Origin: Streptosporangiales bacterium
GTDB taxonomy: Bacteria > Actinomycetota > Actinomycetes > Streptosporangiales > Streptosporangiaceae
Assembly: GCA_009784565.1 (NCBI GenBank)
Contig: WRBL01000018.1
Location: 1 to 37,351 of the forward strand
DNA length: 37,351 bases
Direction: 5' to 3'
Position 1 is the stretch's first letter, and each line of letters opens with the position of its first letter. A program made the position numbers and the translations under genes. Positions 7,990 through 14,955 of this stretch are shown here, in pieces. Below the pieces are notes generated by a model that was not told the origin of the DNA, ran no database searches, and was given only the letters and a program-made list of their open reading frames with translations.

Positions 7990-8961
7990 TCACGGCCGCG
8001 GGACGATCACGACCTTGCCCAGCACCTTCCGGTCCTCCAGCTGGGCGATCGCCTCGGCGGCCCGTTCCAGCGGGAAGGTGCCGCTGACCGGCGGCACCAC
8101 CGCGCCGCTTTCCAGGTACGGCAGGAGCCGGTCCCACTCGCCGCGCAGGAAATCGGGCCGGGGCCCGGCGTAGGCTCCGAGGCCGACACCGCGCACGTCG
8201 ATGTTGTTGAGCAGCAGCCGGTTCACCTTCACCGTCGGGATGTCCCCCGCGGTGAAGCCGATGACGAGCAGCCGGCCCAGCGTCGCCAGGCTGCGCAGCG
8301 AGTCGGTGAACCGGTCACCGCCGACCGGGTCGACCACCATGTCGACGCCGCGGCCGCCGGTCAGTTCCTTGACCGCGTCCTTGAACCCGTCGGCGAGCAC
8401 CGCGTGATCGGCGCCCACGGTCCGCACGAATTCCGCCTTCTCCCCGGTGGAGACCACGGCGATCACGCGGGCGCCGATCGCCTTCGCGAGCTGGATGGTG
8501 GCCGTGCCGATCCCGCCCGCGGCGCCGTGCACCAGGACGGTCTCCCCCTCCTTCAGCCCGCCCCGGGTCAGCAGCCCGAACGTCATGGTCAGGTAGTTCA
8601 TCGTCAGGCAGGCGCCCGCGACGAAGCCGGTCTTGTCCGGCAGCGGGTACACGCTCCGGGCCGGCAGCGCGAGGAGTTCGGCGAACGCGCCCACGGTCGC
8701 GGTGCCCGCGACCCGGTCGCCGGGCGAGAACTCCGAGCCCTCCGGCGCTTCGGTGACCACGCCGGCGAATTCCCCGCCGAGCACGAACGGCAGGGAGGGC
8801 TTGTACTGGTACATGTCCTTGGTGAGCAGCAGGTCGGGGAAGTTCACGCCCGCCGCATGCACCTCGACCAGGACCTGGTCATCGCCCCGGACGGGAGCGG
8901 GGACCTCGCCGACCTCCACGGCCCGCGGGCCGTCCGTTCGCGTCACCTGTACCGCGCGCAT
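7990..8961 (-). CDS. Quinone oxidoreductase-like MDR protein (zinc-independent)
   Basis: Medium-chain dehydrogenase/reductase of 323 residues. It lacks the structural-zinc cysteine cluster and has the cofactor-binding VHGAAGGIGTATIQLAKAIG, so it belongs to the NADPH:quinone oxidoreductase/enoyl reductase branch. The typical N-terminal GVNFPDLLL and GGEFAGVV segments are present. It probably reduces an activated double bond or oxidises/reduces a carbonyl intermediate of the pathway; quinone is the family default name rather than a likely substrate. It starts at ATG 8961 with AAAGGA upstream and sits between a crotonase and an acyl-CoA dehydrogenase in the same operon. Confidence 0.9.
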   Translation of the reverse strand: MRAVQVTRTDGPRAVEVGEVPAPVRGDDQVLVEVHAAGVNFPDLLLTKDMYQYKPSLPFVLGGEFAGVVTEAPEGSEFSPGDRVAGTATVGAFAELLALPARSVYPLPDKTGFVAGACLTMNYLTMTFGLLTRGGLKEGETVLVHGAAGGIGTATIQLAKAIGARVIAVVSTGEKAEFVRTVGADHAVLADGFKDAVKELTGGRGVDMVVDPVGGDRFTDSLRSLATLGRLLVIGFTAGDIPTVKVNRLLLNNIDVRGVGLGAYAGPRPDFLRGEWDRLLPYLESGAVVPPVSGTFPLERAAEAIAQLEDRKVLGKVVIVPRP

Positions 8962-8974
8962 CTTCGTGTTCCTT

Positions 8975-9010
8975 TCTCCTGCTGACGACCGGTCTCCTGC
9001 TGACTACCGG
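8975..9010. repeat. 18-bp tandem duplication spanning a gene end and Shine-Dalgarno region
   Basis: TCTCCTGCTGACGACCGG (8975-8992) is followed immediately by TCTCCTGCTGACTACCGG (8993-9010); 17 of 18 bases match. On the coding strand each unit carries AGGAG, and the right unit contains the TAG stop of the crotonase at 9004. The duplication adds a spare ribosome-binding-like element in front of the MDR gene. Confidence 0.85.
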
Positions 9011-9822
9011 CCGGGGTAGGCGGGCGGCCGGCGGCCGGTATACGCCGCCATGGCCTCCCGCTGGTCCTCGGTCTGCGACGTCAGCACCTGCTGACGGTTC
9101 TCGAACTCGACGGCTACGTCGAACGACGGCACTTCCAGTGCCATCCACATGCCTTGCTTGGTCAGGGTGAGCGACAGCGGCGCCGCGGCGAGCAGGTCAT
9201 CGACCGCCCGGTCGGTCCGGTCCTCCAGCGCGCCCGGGTCGACGGCGTCGGCGAGCAGCCCGATGTTCAGCGCCTCGGCCGCGTCGAACCGGCGTCCGGT
9301 CAGCATGAGCTCGTGGGCGCGGCCCGCTCCGACGAGCCGCGGCAGCAGCCAGGACGTCCCGATGTCGCAGCCCGAGAAGCCGACCTTGATGAAGGACACC
9401 GCGAAGACCGCCGATGTGGAAGCCAGCCGCAGGTCGCAGGCCAGCACGAGCGCCAGGCCGCCGCCCGCCGCGGGCCCGTTGACCGCGGCGATCACCGGCT
9501 GCGGCAGCCGGCGGATCCGCTGCACGAGCCCGGCGATGTGCCGCTGGGTGCTCAGGCCCTGGTGCACCCGGCCGGCGCCGGGTGATCCCGCGGACTCCGG
9601 CGCCTCGCCGTAGCCGCCCAGGTCAAGGCCGGCGCAGAAGCCGCGGCCGGCCCCGGTCAGGACCACGACGCGGCACGCCGGGTCGGCGCCCGCCTCCTCC
9701 AGCGCCCGGTGCAGGCCGGTGACCATGCCGGCCGTCATCGCGTTGAGCCGGTCCGGACGGTTCAGCGTGATGCGCCGGACCCCCGGCCGGGGCTGCGAGA
9801 CGACGACGTCCTCATCCGTCAT
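9004..9822 (-). CDS. Enoyl-CoA hydratase/isomerase (crotonase) family protein
   Basis: Crotonase-family protein of 272 residues. Oxyanion-hole segments are TGAGRGFCAGLDLGG and NGPAAGGGLALVLACD. Both classical hydratase Glu positions are lost (Ala in GGGLAL, Phe in FAVSFIKVG). FSGCDIGTSWLLPR carries an Asp in the alternative acid/base region; this form is familiar from mycobacterial EchA paralogues. I chose the ATG at 9822 (MTDEDVVVSQ), which overlaps the preceding crotonase stop by 11 bases. The frame extends to 9888 but those residues lie antisense-free over the neighbour and do not look like crotonase sequence. Confidence 0.9.
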   Translation of the reverse strand: MTDEDVVVSQPRPGVRRITLNRPDRLNAMTAGMVTGLHRALEEAGADPACRVVVLTGAGRGFCAGLDLGGYGEAPESAGSPGAGRVHQGLSTQRHIAGLVQRIRRLPQPVIAAVNGPAAGGGLALVLACDLRLASTSAVFAVSFIKVGFSGCDIGTSWLLPRLVGAGRAHELMLTGRRFDAAEALNIGLLADAVDPGALEDRTDRAVDDLLAAAPLSLTLTKQGMWMALEVPSFDVAVEFENRQQVLTSQTEDQREAMAAYTGRRPPAYPGR

Positions 9823-10597
9823 GCCGTTCCCCGTCCAGTTGTTCCCGGTTGCGGGCCATGACGGCGGACCGGCGGCCGTCCAGCTCATCGAAGTCCGTGC
9901 GGTGGGCCCGGCTCACGCGGTGCTCGACCGCCAGCGCGGGCCCGAACACCGCCTCCGTGCCGCCGGCGTAGATCTCCTTGAGGCCCAGCATGTCGCGCGG
10001 CGGCACCTCGGCCGCCGCGGCGGCCAGTTCCAGGGCGCGGGCCCGCAGCCGCTCGTGCGGCACCACCTCGGTCACCAGCCCGATCCGCTCGGCCAGGGTC
10101 GCGTCCACCACTTCGCCGGTCATCGACATGCGGCGGGCCCAGGCCGGGCCGACCAGCGGCGGGAGCCTCGCGGTGAGCCCGCCGCCGGGCAGCACCCCGA
10201 CTCGCGCGTGCGTGTCCGCGAACACCGCCCGCTCCGAGGCGATCAGGAAATCGCAGCCGAGCGCCAGTTCCAGCCCGCCGGTGAACGTGGCGCCGTTGAC
10301 CGCGCCGATGAGCGGCTTGCGGGCCAGGGCGGCCTGGCCGATGCAGTCCTCGGTCCGGAAGCGCCCGAAGTACTTCGCGCCGTCCCTCGCCGCCTCCTTC
10401 AGGTCGACGCCGGCGCAGAACGCCGGGTCGGCTCCGGTCAGCACCGCCGCACGGACCGTGTCGTCGGTGTCCAGTTCCACCAGCGCCGCATGCAGCGCGG
10501 AGATCAGGTCGCCGCTCAGCGCGTTGCGTGATCCGGGCCGGTTCAGGGTGAGGACGCGGACGCCGTCCGCCTGTTCGGTCAGCAGTACGTTACTCAT
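9812..10597 (-). CDS. Enoyl-CoA hydratase/isomerase (crotonase) family protein
   Basis: Crotonase-family protein of 261 residues. TGADPAFCAGVDLKE and NGATFTGGLELALGCD form the oxyanion hole, and the first catalytic Glu is retained (GGLEL). The second Glu position is His in FADTHARVGVLPGGG. This looks closest to a true hydratase among the five crotonases here, yet the Glu pair is still incomplete. It starts 33 bases after the tetR stop, with AGGAGG 14 bases upstream of its ATG, so it may share the tetR transcript and head the structural part of the operon. Confidence 0.9.
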   Translation of the reverse strand: MSNVLLTEQADGVRVLTLNRPGSRNALSGDLISALHAALVELDTDDTVRAAVLTGADPAFCAGVDLKEAARDGAKYFGRFRTEDCIGQAALARKPLIGAVNGATFTGGLELALGCDFLIASERAVFADTHARVGVLPGGGLTARLPPLVGPAWARRMSMTGEVVDATLAERIGLVTEVVPHERLRARALELAAAAAEVPPRDMLGLKEIYAGGTEAVFGPALAVEHRVSRAHRTDFDELDGRRSAVMARNREQLDGERHDG

Positions 10598-10630
10598 CTC
10601 GGCGCCGTACCTCCTGGAACCATGATTGCG

Positions 10631-11257
10631 TCACCGGTGCGGGCGGGCCGGCGCACCCGCTGTCCGCAGGGCGATGTCCACGTACTGGCGGGCGATTTCG
10701 TCCGGGGTCAGGCCGCCGCCGGGCCGGTACCAGCGGGCGACGGCCTGGCACATGCCGAGGATGGCGCGGCCGGTCTCGGCCTGGTGACTGGCGGCGAACA
10801 CGCCCTGCCGCACCCCGTCCCCGATGACCTCGGCCAGGACCTCTTCGATCTCCTTGCGCTGGGCCGCATAGCGTCTGCGGACCGGCGGGGACAGGTGGCG
10901 GATCTCGGAATCGAGCGAGGCCAGCCGGGCCCGCTGCGTCATGTGCAGGGCAATCGCCTCGATGACGTTGGCGAACCTGGACTCGGGCCGGTCTCCGCCC
11001 TCGGCCGCCGCGGCCCGCACCCGCCAGGTGACCTCGGAGGTGCCCTTTTCCAGCAGCGCGACGAACAGGCCTTCCTTGTTCTCATGGTGGTAGTAGATCG
11101 ACGGCACCGTCTGACCGCACCGGCGGGCGATGTCCCGGACCGTGGTGCCGTGGAATCCGTGCTCGTAGAACGCTTCCATCGCGGCTGCCATCAGGGGCGT
11201 CAGGTCAAGAGACTCGTAGTGCCGCCAGTCGGCGACGGCACTGGCTGGCTGCGGCAT
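10631..11257 (-). CDS. TetR-family transcriptional regulator
   Basis: Regulator of 208 residues with the N-terminal TetR helix-turn-helix: GFHGTTVRDIARRCGQTVPS then IYYHHENKEGLFVALLE near residues 34-70. The C-terminal ligand domain ends with RWYRPGGGLTPDEIARQY, a pattern I associate with acyl-CoA-related TetR proteins such as KstR2. It is placed at the head of the acyl-CoA operon and is divergent from another crotonase gene. A near-palindrome, GAGCGATCGTTA, lies in the divergent intergenic region and resembles the one at 7946, which supports local autoregulation and operon control by an acyl-CoA ligand. The ligand is unknown. Confidence 0.92.
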   Translation of the reverse strand: MPQPASAVADWRHYESLDLTPLMAAAMEAFYEHGFHGTTVRDIARRCGQTVPSIYYHHENKEGLFVALLEKGTSEVTWRVRAAAAEGGDRPESRFANVIEAIALHMTQRARLASLDSEIRHLSPPVRRRYAAQRKEIEEVLAEVIGDGVRQGVFAASHQAETGRAILGMCQAVARWYRPGGGLTPDEIARQYVDIALRTAGAPARPHR

Positions 11258-11309
11258 CTATCGTCGGCTCCGGTCACGCTGCGCTCGGACAGAACCAGCG
11301 TACGCGGGT

Positions 11310-11321
11310 GAGCGATCGTTA
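11310..11321. promoter_or_regulatory. Candidate TetR operator in the tetR/crotonase intergenic region
   Basis: GAGCGATCGTTA matches the perfect palindrome TAGCGATCGCTA at 7946-7957 in 10 of 12 positions. It lies between tetR (start 11257) and the divergent crotonase (start 11404), 21 bases before a TTGACA (11343-11348) that could be the -35 of the rightward gene. The matching -10 (around 11366) is poor. Confidence 0.5.
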
Positions 11322-11403
11322 GATAGGGGCTGCGCGAGCCGGTTGACATCGATGATGATCGCGTTCAAGACTGGCGTGCCGAGCCGAGAGTTCCGGGAGA
11401 CGC

Positions 11404-12222
11404 ATGAGCGACACCGTCAGCAGCGAGCGGGTATCCGTCACGGTCACCGCCGGAGTGGCCGACGTCCGGCTGAACCGGGCCGAGAAGCGGAACGCGCTGG
11501 ACCCGGCGATGTTCTCCGCTCTCGTGGCGGCCGGGGAGCGGCTGAAGTCCGAGCCGGGGGTGCGCGCGGTCGTGCTGTCCGGCGAGGGACCCGACTTCTG
11601 CGCCGGGCTCGACTTCGTCGCGTTCCAGGCGATGCGCTCGGGCGAGCGGATCTCGGCGGGCGCGGACCTTCCCCCGTCGCAGGGCCCGGCGATCGCGGCC
11701 GGGCAGCGGGCCGCGTACGTCTGGGCCGAGCTCGCGGCGCCCGTGATCGCCGCGGTGCGCGGCAACGCCTTGGGCGGCGGACTGCAGGTCACGCTCGGGG
11801 CCGATATCCGGATCGTCGCGCCCGACGCGCGCCTGTCGGTGATGGAGGTCGCGTGGGGCCTGGTCCCGGACATGACCGGCACCCAGCTGCTGCCCGAACT
11901 GATCGGCCGGGACGTCGCCAAGGAACTGGCCTTCACCGGCCGGGTCATCAGCGGCGAGGAGGCCGCGCGGATCGGGCTGGCGACCCGCGTCGACCCCGAC
12001 CCGGTCGCCGCGGCGCTCGCCCTGGCGGCGGAGATCGCCGGGCGCAGCCCGGACGCGGTCCGCGCGACGAAGCGCCTGCTGAACCTCGCCGGGCACGCGG
12101 ACCTCGAGGCCGGCTTCGCGGCGGAGCAGAAGGAGATCCGGGCGCTGATCGGCAGCCCGAACCAGGTGGAAGCGGTCACCGCCCGGTTCGAGAAGCGGGA
12201 CCCGGTCTTCGAGGAGGCCTGA
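11404..12222 (+). CDS. Enoyl-CoA hydratase/isomerase (crotonase) family protein
   Basis: Crotonase-family protein of 272 residues, transcribed away from the main operon. LSGEGPDFCAGLDF and RGNALGGGLQVTLGAD form the oxyanion hole. The first hydratase Glu position is Gln, but the second is kept in SVMEVAWGLVPDMTGTQ. The GLVPDM form is common in actinobacterial crotonases of unassigned function. GGGAG lies 5 bases before the ATG. It probably shares the tetR operator region at 11310-11321, so it would be regulated with the leftward operon. It is convergent with the reductase gene that ends at 12262. Confidence 0.9.
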   Translation: MSDTVSSERVSVTVTAGVADVRLNRAEKRNALDPAMFSALVAAGERLKSEPGVRAVVLSGEGPDFCAGLDFVAFQAMRSGERISAGADLPPSQGPAIAAGQRAAYVWAELAAPVIAAVRGNALGGGLQVTLGADIRIVAPDARLSVMEVAWGLVPDMTGTQLLPELIGRDVAKELAFTGRVISGEEAARIGLATRVDPDPVAAALALAAEIAGRSPDAVRATKRLLNLAGHADLEAGFAAEQKEIRALIGSPNQVEAVTARFEKRDPVFEEA

Positions 12223-12261
12223 TCCGCCGCTCCTGCCTGCGTGCCGGGAGATGACCGCGGG

Positions 12262-13224
12262 TTACAGGTCGAGGACGAGGCGGGGCGACGCGCAGCCGCC
12301 CACGCAGATCATCATCGTGGTGTTACGTTCCCGCTCCTTGCCGGTGAGGATCGTGTCGCGGTGAACGGGCTCCCCCTCGAGGACTTTGGTCTCGCAGGTG
12401 CCGCAGAACCCTTCCTCGCAGGAGAACAGGACGTCGGGCCTCAGGCCGCGGACCGCGTCGAGGATCGACGTGCCCGGCGTGACGGTGACGGTCTCGCCGG
12501 AGCCGGCGAGCTCGACTTCGAACGCGCCGCCCGGCGTGACGTCCTTCGCCCCGTCACCGGATTCCCCGGCGGTGAACCGCTCGACGCGAAGGTCCAGGTC
12601 GGGCCGTTCGGCGGCGGCGGACCGGAGCGCGGTGAGCAGGCCCGCGGGGCCGCACGCGTAGAGGTGGCTGCCCGCGGGGGCGTCGCGGACGATCTCAGGC
12701 AGCGGCAGCGGCCCGTCCCGGTCGTCCGTCCGGAGGGCCACGGTACCGGTGGCGCCGGCCTCGGGCAGGGCGGCGCGGAAGGCCATGCTGCCGGTCGTGC
12801 GGCCGCCGTAGTGCAAGTGCCAGGAGGCCCCGGCGATGGCGGCCGCGCGGACCATTGGCAGGATCGGGGTGATGCCGATGCCGCCCGCGATGAACACGTA
12901 GCTGGCCGCGGGCTCCAGGCGGAAGTGGTTACGGGGCCCGCGGATGTCCAGGGTCCGGCCCAGCAGGGCCGTGTCATGAATCTCCGCGGACCCGCCCCGG
13001 CCGCCGGTCTCGCGCAGGACGGCGATCGTGTAGGCCGGATCGGCCGGGTCACCGCACAGCGAGTACTGCCGGATCAGGCCGGACGGCAGCCGCACGTCGA
13101 AATGCGCGCCGGGCTCCCAGGCGGGCAGGGCTTCCGCGGCCTCCAGGGTCAGGGAAATGACCTGGCCGGCTTCCAGCCTTCCCGCCGTGACGGTGACCGT
13201 CGTCCAGTCGCCGGCGGCCATCAC
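12262..13224 (-). CDS. Phthalate-dioxygenase-reductase-type oxidoreductase (FMN, NAD, 2Fe-2S)
   Basis: Electron-transfer partner of the Rieske oxygenase, 320 residues. Domain order is an FMN-binding barrel with RQYSL near 52-56, an NAD-binding half with VFIAGGIGITPILPM and YACGPAGLL, and a C-terminal plant-type ferredoxin domain. The 2Fe-2S cysteines are in CEEGFCGTC followed 29 residues later by CVGGC, the expected C-x4-C-x2-C-x29-C spacing. This order (FMN, NAD, FeS) is the class IA type seen in phthalate and vanillate systems. The start overlaps the stop of the 147-aa gene by 4 bases. Confidence 0.93.
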   Translation of the reverse strand: MMAAGDWTTVTVTAGRLEAGQVISLTLEAAEALPAWEPGAHFDVRLPSGLIRQYSLCGDPADPAYTIAVLRETGGRGGSAEIHDTALLGRTLDIRGPRNHFRLEPAASYVFIAGGIGITPILPMVRAAAIAGASWHLHYGGRTTGSMAFRAALPEAGATGTVALRTDDRDGPLPLPEIVRDAPAGSHLYACGPAGLLTALRSAAAERPDLDLRVERFTAGESGDGAKDVTPGGAFEVELAGSGETVTVTPGTSILDAVRGLRPDVLFSCEEGFCGTCETKVLEGEPVHRDTILTGKERERNTTMMICVGGCASPRLVLDL

Positions 13225-13664
13225 ACGCCCGCCGCCGACGCGGCCAGCCGGCTGCCGCCGTGCAGGACCTGGAGGAAGGCGATCGCGGATGCCAGGTCCC
13301 CGAGGACCACGACCGTGTCCGACGCTTCCCGCAGGATGACGGCGCCGCGCTGGTCATCGGGCCCGGTCCAGCGGCGGTCGGGCGTGACGATGATCGTCCC
13401 GAGCGGTGCGCCCGTGTCGCGGGCGGTGCTGCCGAGCCGCGACACGACGGCGGGGTCGACCGCGCCGAGGTCGTAGCTGAGCATGATGACCATGTCTGCT
13501 CCGGCGACGGCCTGGTCCAGGCGCTCATCGGAGTGTTCCGCGATGGTGATGCCGGCCAGGTTCCCGGCGGCGGGGCCGTCCAGCGCGGAGCGGGCCCGGC
13601 CGTCGAGCGGGACCAAGAGCACCGTGGCCTCGTACGAGTGCCGTGTGAGTATGTGCTGTGTCAT
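13221..13664 (-). CDS. Unrecognised 147-aa protein in the Rieske oxygenase operon
   Basis: I do not recognise this family. The sequence is compact and globular-looking, with alternating beta-like and helical stretches: ATVLLVPLDG, a central ADMVIMLSYDLGAVDPAVVS, GAPLGTIIVTPDRRW and a C-terminal SDTVVVLGDLASAIAFLQVL. This suggests a small Rossmann-like alpha/beta domain. It has no signal peptide, no membrane segment and only no cysteine pairs that would hold a cluster. It sits 4 bases after the oxygenase stop and overlaps the reductase start by 4 bases, so it is made in register with both. It could be an accessory subunit, a regulator of electron transfer or a ligand-binding protein; none can be preferred. 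Confidence 0.85.
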   Translation of the reverse strand: MTQHILTRHSYEATVLLVPLDGRARSALDGPAAGNLAGITIAEHSDERLDQAVAGADMVIMLSYDLGAVDPAVVSRLGSTARDTGAPLGTIIVTPDRRWTGPDDQRGAVILREASDTVVVLGDLASAIAFLQVLHGGSRLAASAAGV

Positions 13665-13668
13665 GGCG

Positions 13669-14955
13669 TCAGATGGAGACGAACGGCTCGCCGGGGCGCA
13701 CCATCAGGGCGTCGCTCGCGCCGTCCTGGAAGGGCTCTGACTTGGGCAGTAGCACCGACGTGGACCGGACACGGTGGTGGTCGGCCTGGTCACCGGGGAC
13801 GGGCTTGCCCTCGGCGGCGTCCTCGGCCGCGGCCAGGAGCCGACGGCGGGCCATGATGATTCCGGCGTCGGAGGTGCCGAGGCGTTCCTTGGTGCGGTCG
13901 ACGATCGGGCCCATGCTCTCCTGCAGGGAGAAGTCCTGGGCGGCTATCCCCTCGACGCCGGAGAACGTCTTCTTCGCCCGCTGCGCGTCACGGTCGATCA
14001 GGTAGTCGTTGCCCGCGTTGGCCTGGGTGCGGTAGGTCCCGGGGATGTACTTGGCGTGGATTCCCTCGCCGCGCCGCATCGAGGCGAGCTCGGCCTCGGT
14101 CAGGTCACGGGTGGGGTGGTAGTTGATGCTCCACGCCCAGCAGGTCTCGTCGTCGATCGGTACCCAGGCGTGGGCGCCCAGCGGGTTGTGGGTGCCGAAC
14201 GGCGGGATGATCGTGTACCAGGGCATGATCCACTGGGTGATCCGCCAGTAGTACTGGTCGTCGTCGACGTTGCGGCGGGCACCGATGAGCAGGCCGCCGT
14301 CGGATTCGATGACCTCGAATCTTGGCCGGGTGTCCGCCTTGAGGTAGGCCAGGCCCGGAGTTCCGGCATGCATCGGGTCGTCGGAGATGTCGAACCGGTG
14401 GGCGAACGACACGTGACTGGAGTCGATCCCCCCCTCCATGGCCTGCATGAAGTTCGTTTCCTGGATCCGCTTGGACACGAACACCTGGCCCGGCGGCAGG
14501 GTGGCCCATTCGAGCGCGGGCGGCTCCGGCATGCGGCCAGCCTCGCCCATGTAGGCCCAGATCACGCCGCCGCGCTCCACCGTGGGGTACGCCTTCTGCT
14601 TGATCTTCTCCTTGAACCGGCTCTCCGGCGGCTCGGACGGCATGTCCACGCAGTTGCCGTCCACGTCGTACTTCCAGCCGTGGTAGGCGCAGCGGAGGCC
14701 GCATTCCTCGTTCCGGCCGAAGAACAGCGAGGCGGTCCGGTGGCTGCAGAACTCATCGAGCAGGCCGATGCGGCCGTCGGAGTCACGGAAGGCGATGAGC
14801 TTTTCCCCGAGCAGCTGTACGCGGACCGGGTCGCAGTCCGGGCCGGAGAGCTCCTCGGCCAGCAGCGCCGGGATCCAGTAGCGGCGCAGCAGCTCGCCCA
14901 TCTCGGTGCCCTTGTTGGTGCGGACCAGCCGCTCGTTCTGCTCGTGGCTCAGCAT
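13669..14955 (-). CDS. Rieske 2Fe-2S oxygenase, phthalate 4,5-dioxygenase-like oxygenase subunit
   Basis: Terminal oxygenase of 428 residues, which hydroxylates or demethylates an aromatic or related substrate using electrons from the reductase at 12262-13224. The Rieske ligands are C70-S-H72 and C89-A-Y-H92. The mononuclear iron site begins with D178-S-S-H181-V-S-F-A-H186. The N-terminus (NKGTEMGELLRRYWIPA) and the late segment FSGVEGIAAQDFSLQESMGP are typical of the phthalate 4,5-dioxygenase/phenoxybenzoate dioxygenase branch, which needs no beta subunit. It overlaps the alcohol dehydrogenase stop by 7 bases. The substrate is not determined. Confidence 0.93.
   Translation of the reverse strand: MLSHEQNERLVRTNKGTEMGELLRRYWIPALLAEELSGPDCDPVRVQLLGEKLIAFRDSDGRIGLLDEFCSHRTASLFFGRNEECGLRCAYHGWKYDVDGNCVDMPSEPPESRFKEKIKQKAYPTVERGGVIWAYMGEAGRMPEPPALEWATLPPGQVFVSKRIQETNFMQAMEGGIDSSHVSFAHRFDISDDPMHAGTPGLAYLKADTRPRFEVIESDGGLLIGARRNVDDDQYYWRITQWIMPWYTIIPPFGTHNPLGAHAWVPIDDETCWAWSINYHPTRDLTEAELASMRRGEGIHAKYIPGTYRTQANAGNDYLIDRDAQRAKKTFSGVEGIAAQDFSLQESMGPIVDRTKERLGTSDAGIIMARRRLLAAAEDAAEGKPVPGDQADHHRVRSTSVLLPKSEPFQDGASDALMVRPGEPFVSI

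Noticed and set aside
1357-8985. Very long rightward open frames (758, 1030 and 878 codons) opposite the acyl-CoA operon
   Set aside because: They are antisense to genes with clear family motifs, are rich in Arg, Gly, Val and Asp, and match no family. They arise from GC-rich third positions.
13483-13661. Similarity of the 147-aa protein to the FtsZ GTPase region (ADMVIMLSYDLG...GTIIVTP)
   Set aside because: The glycine-rich tubulin signature GGGTGTG is absent and the protein is far too short; the likeness is only a generic Rossmann-type pattern.
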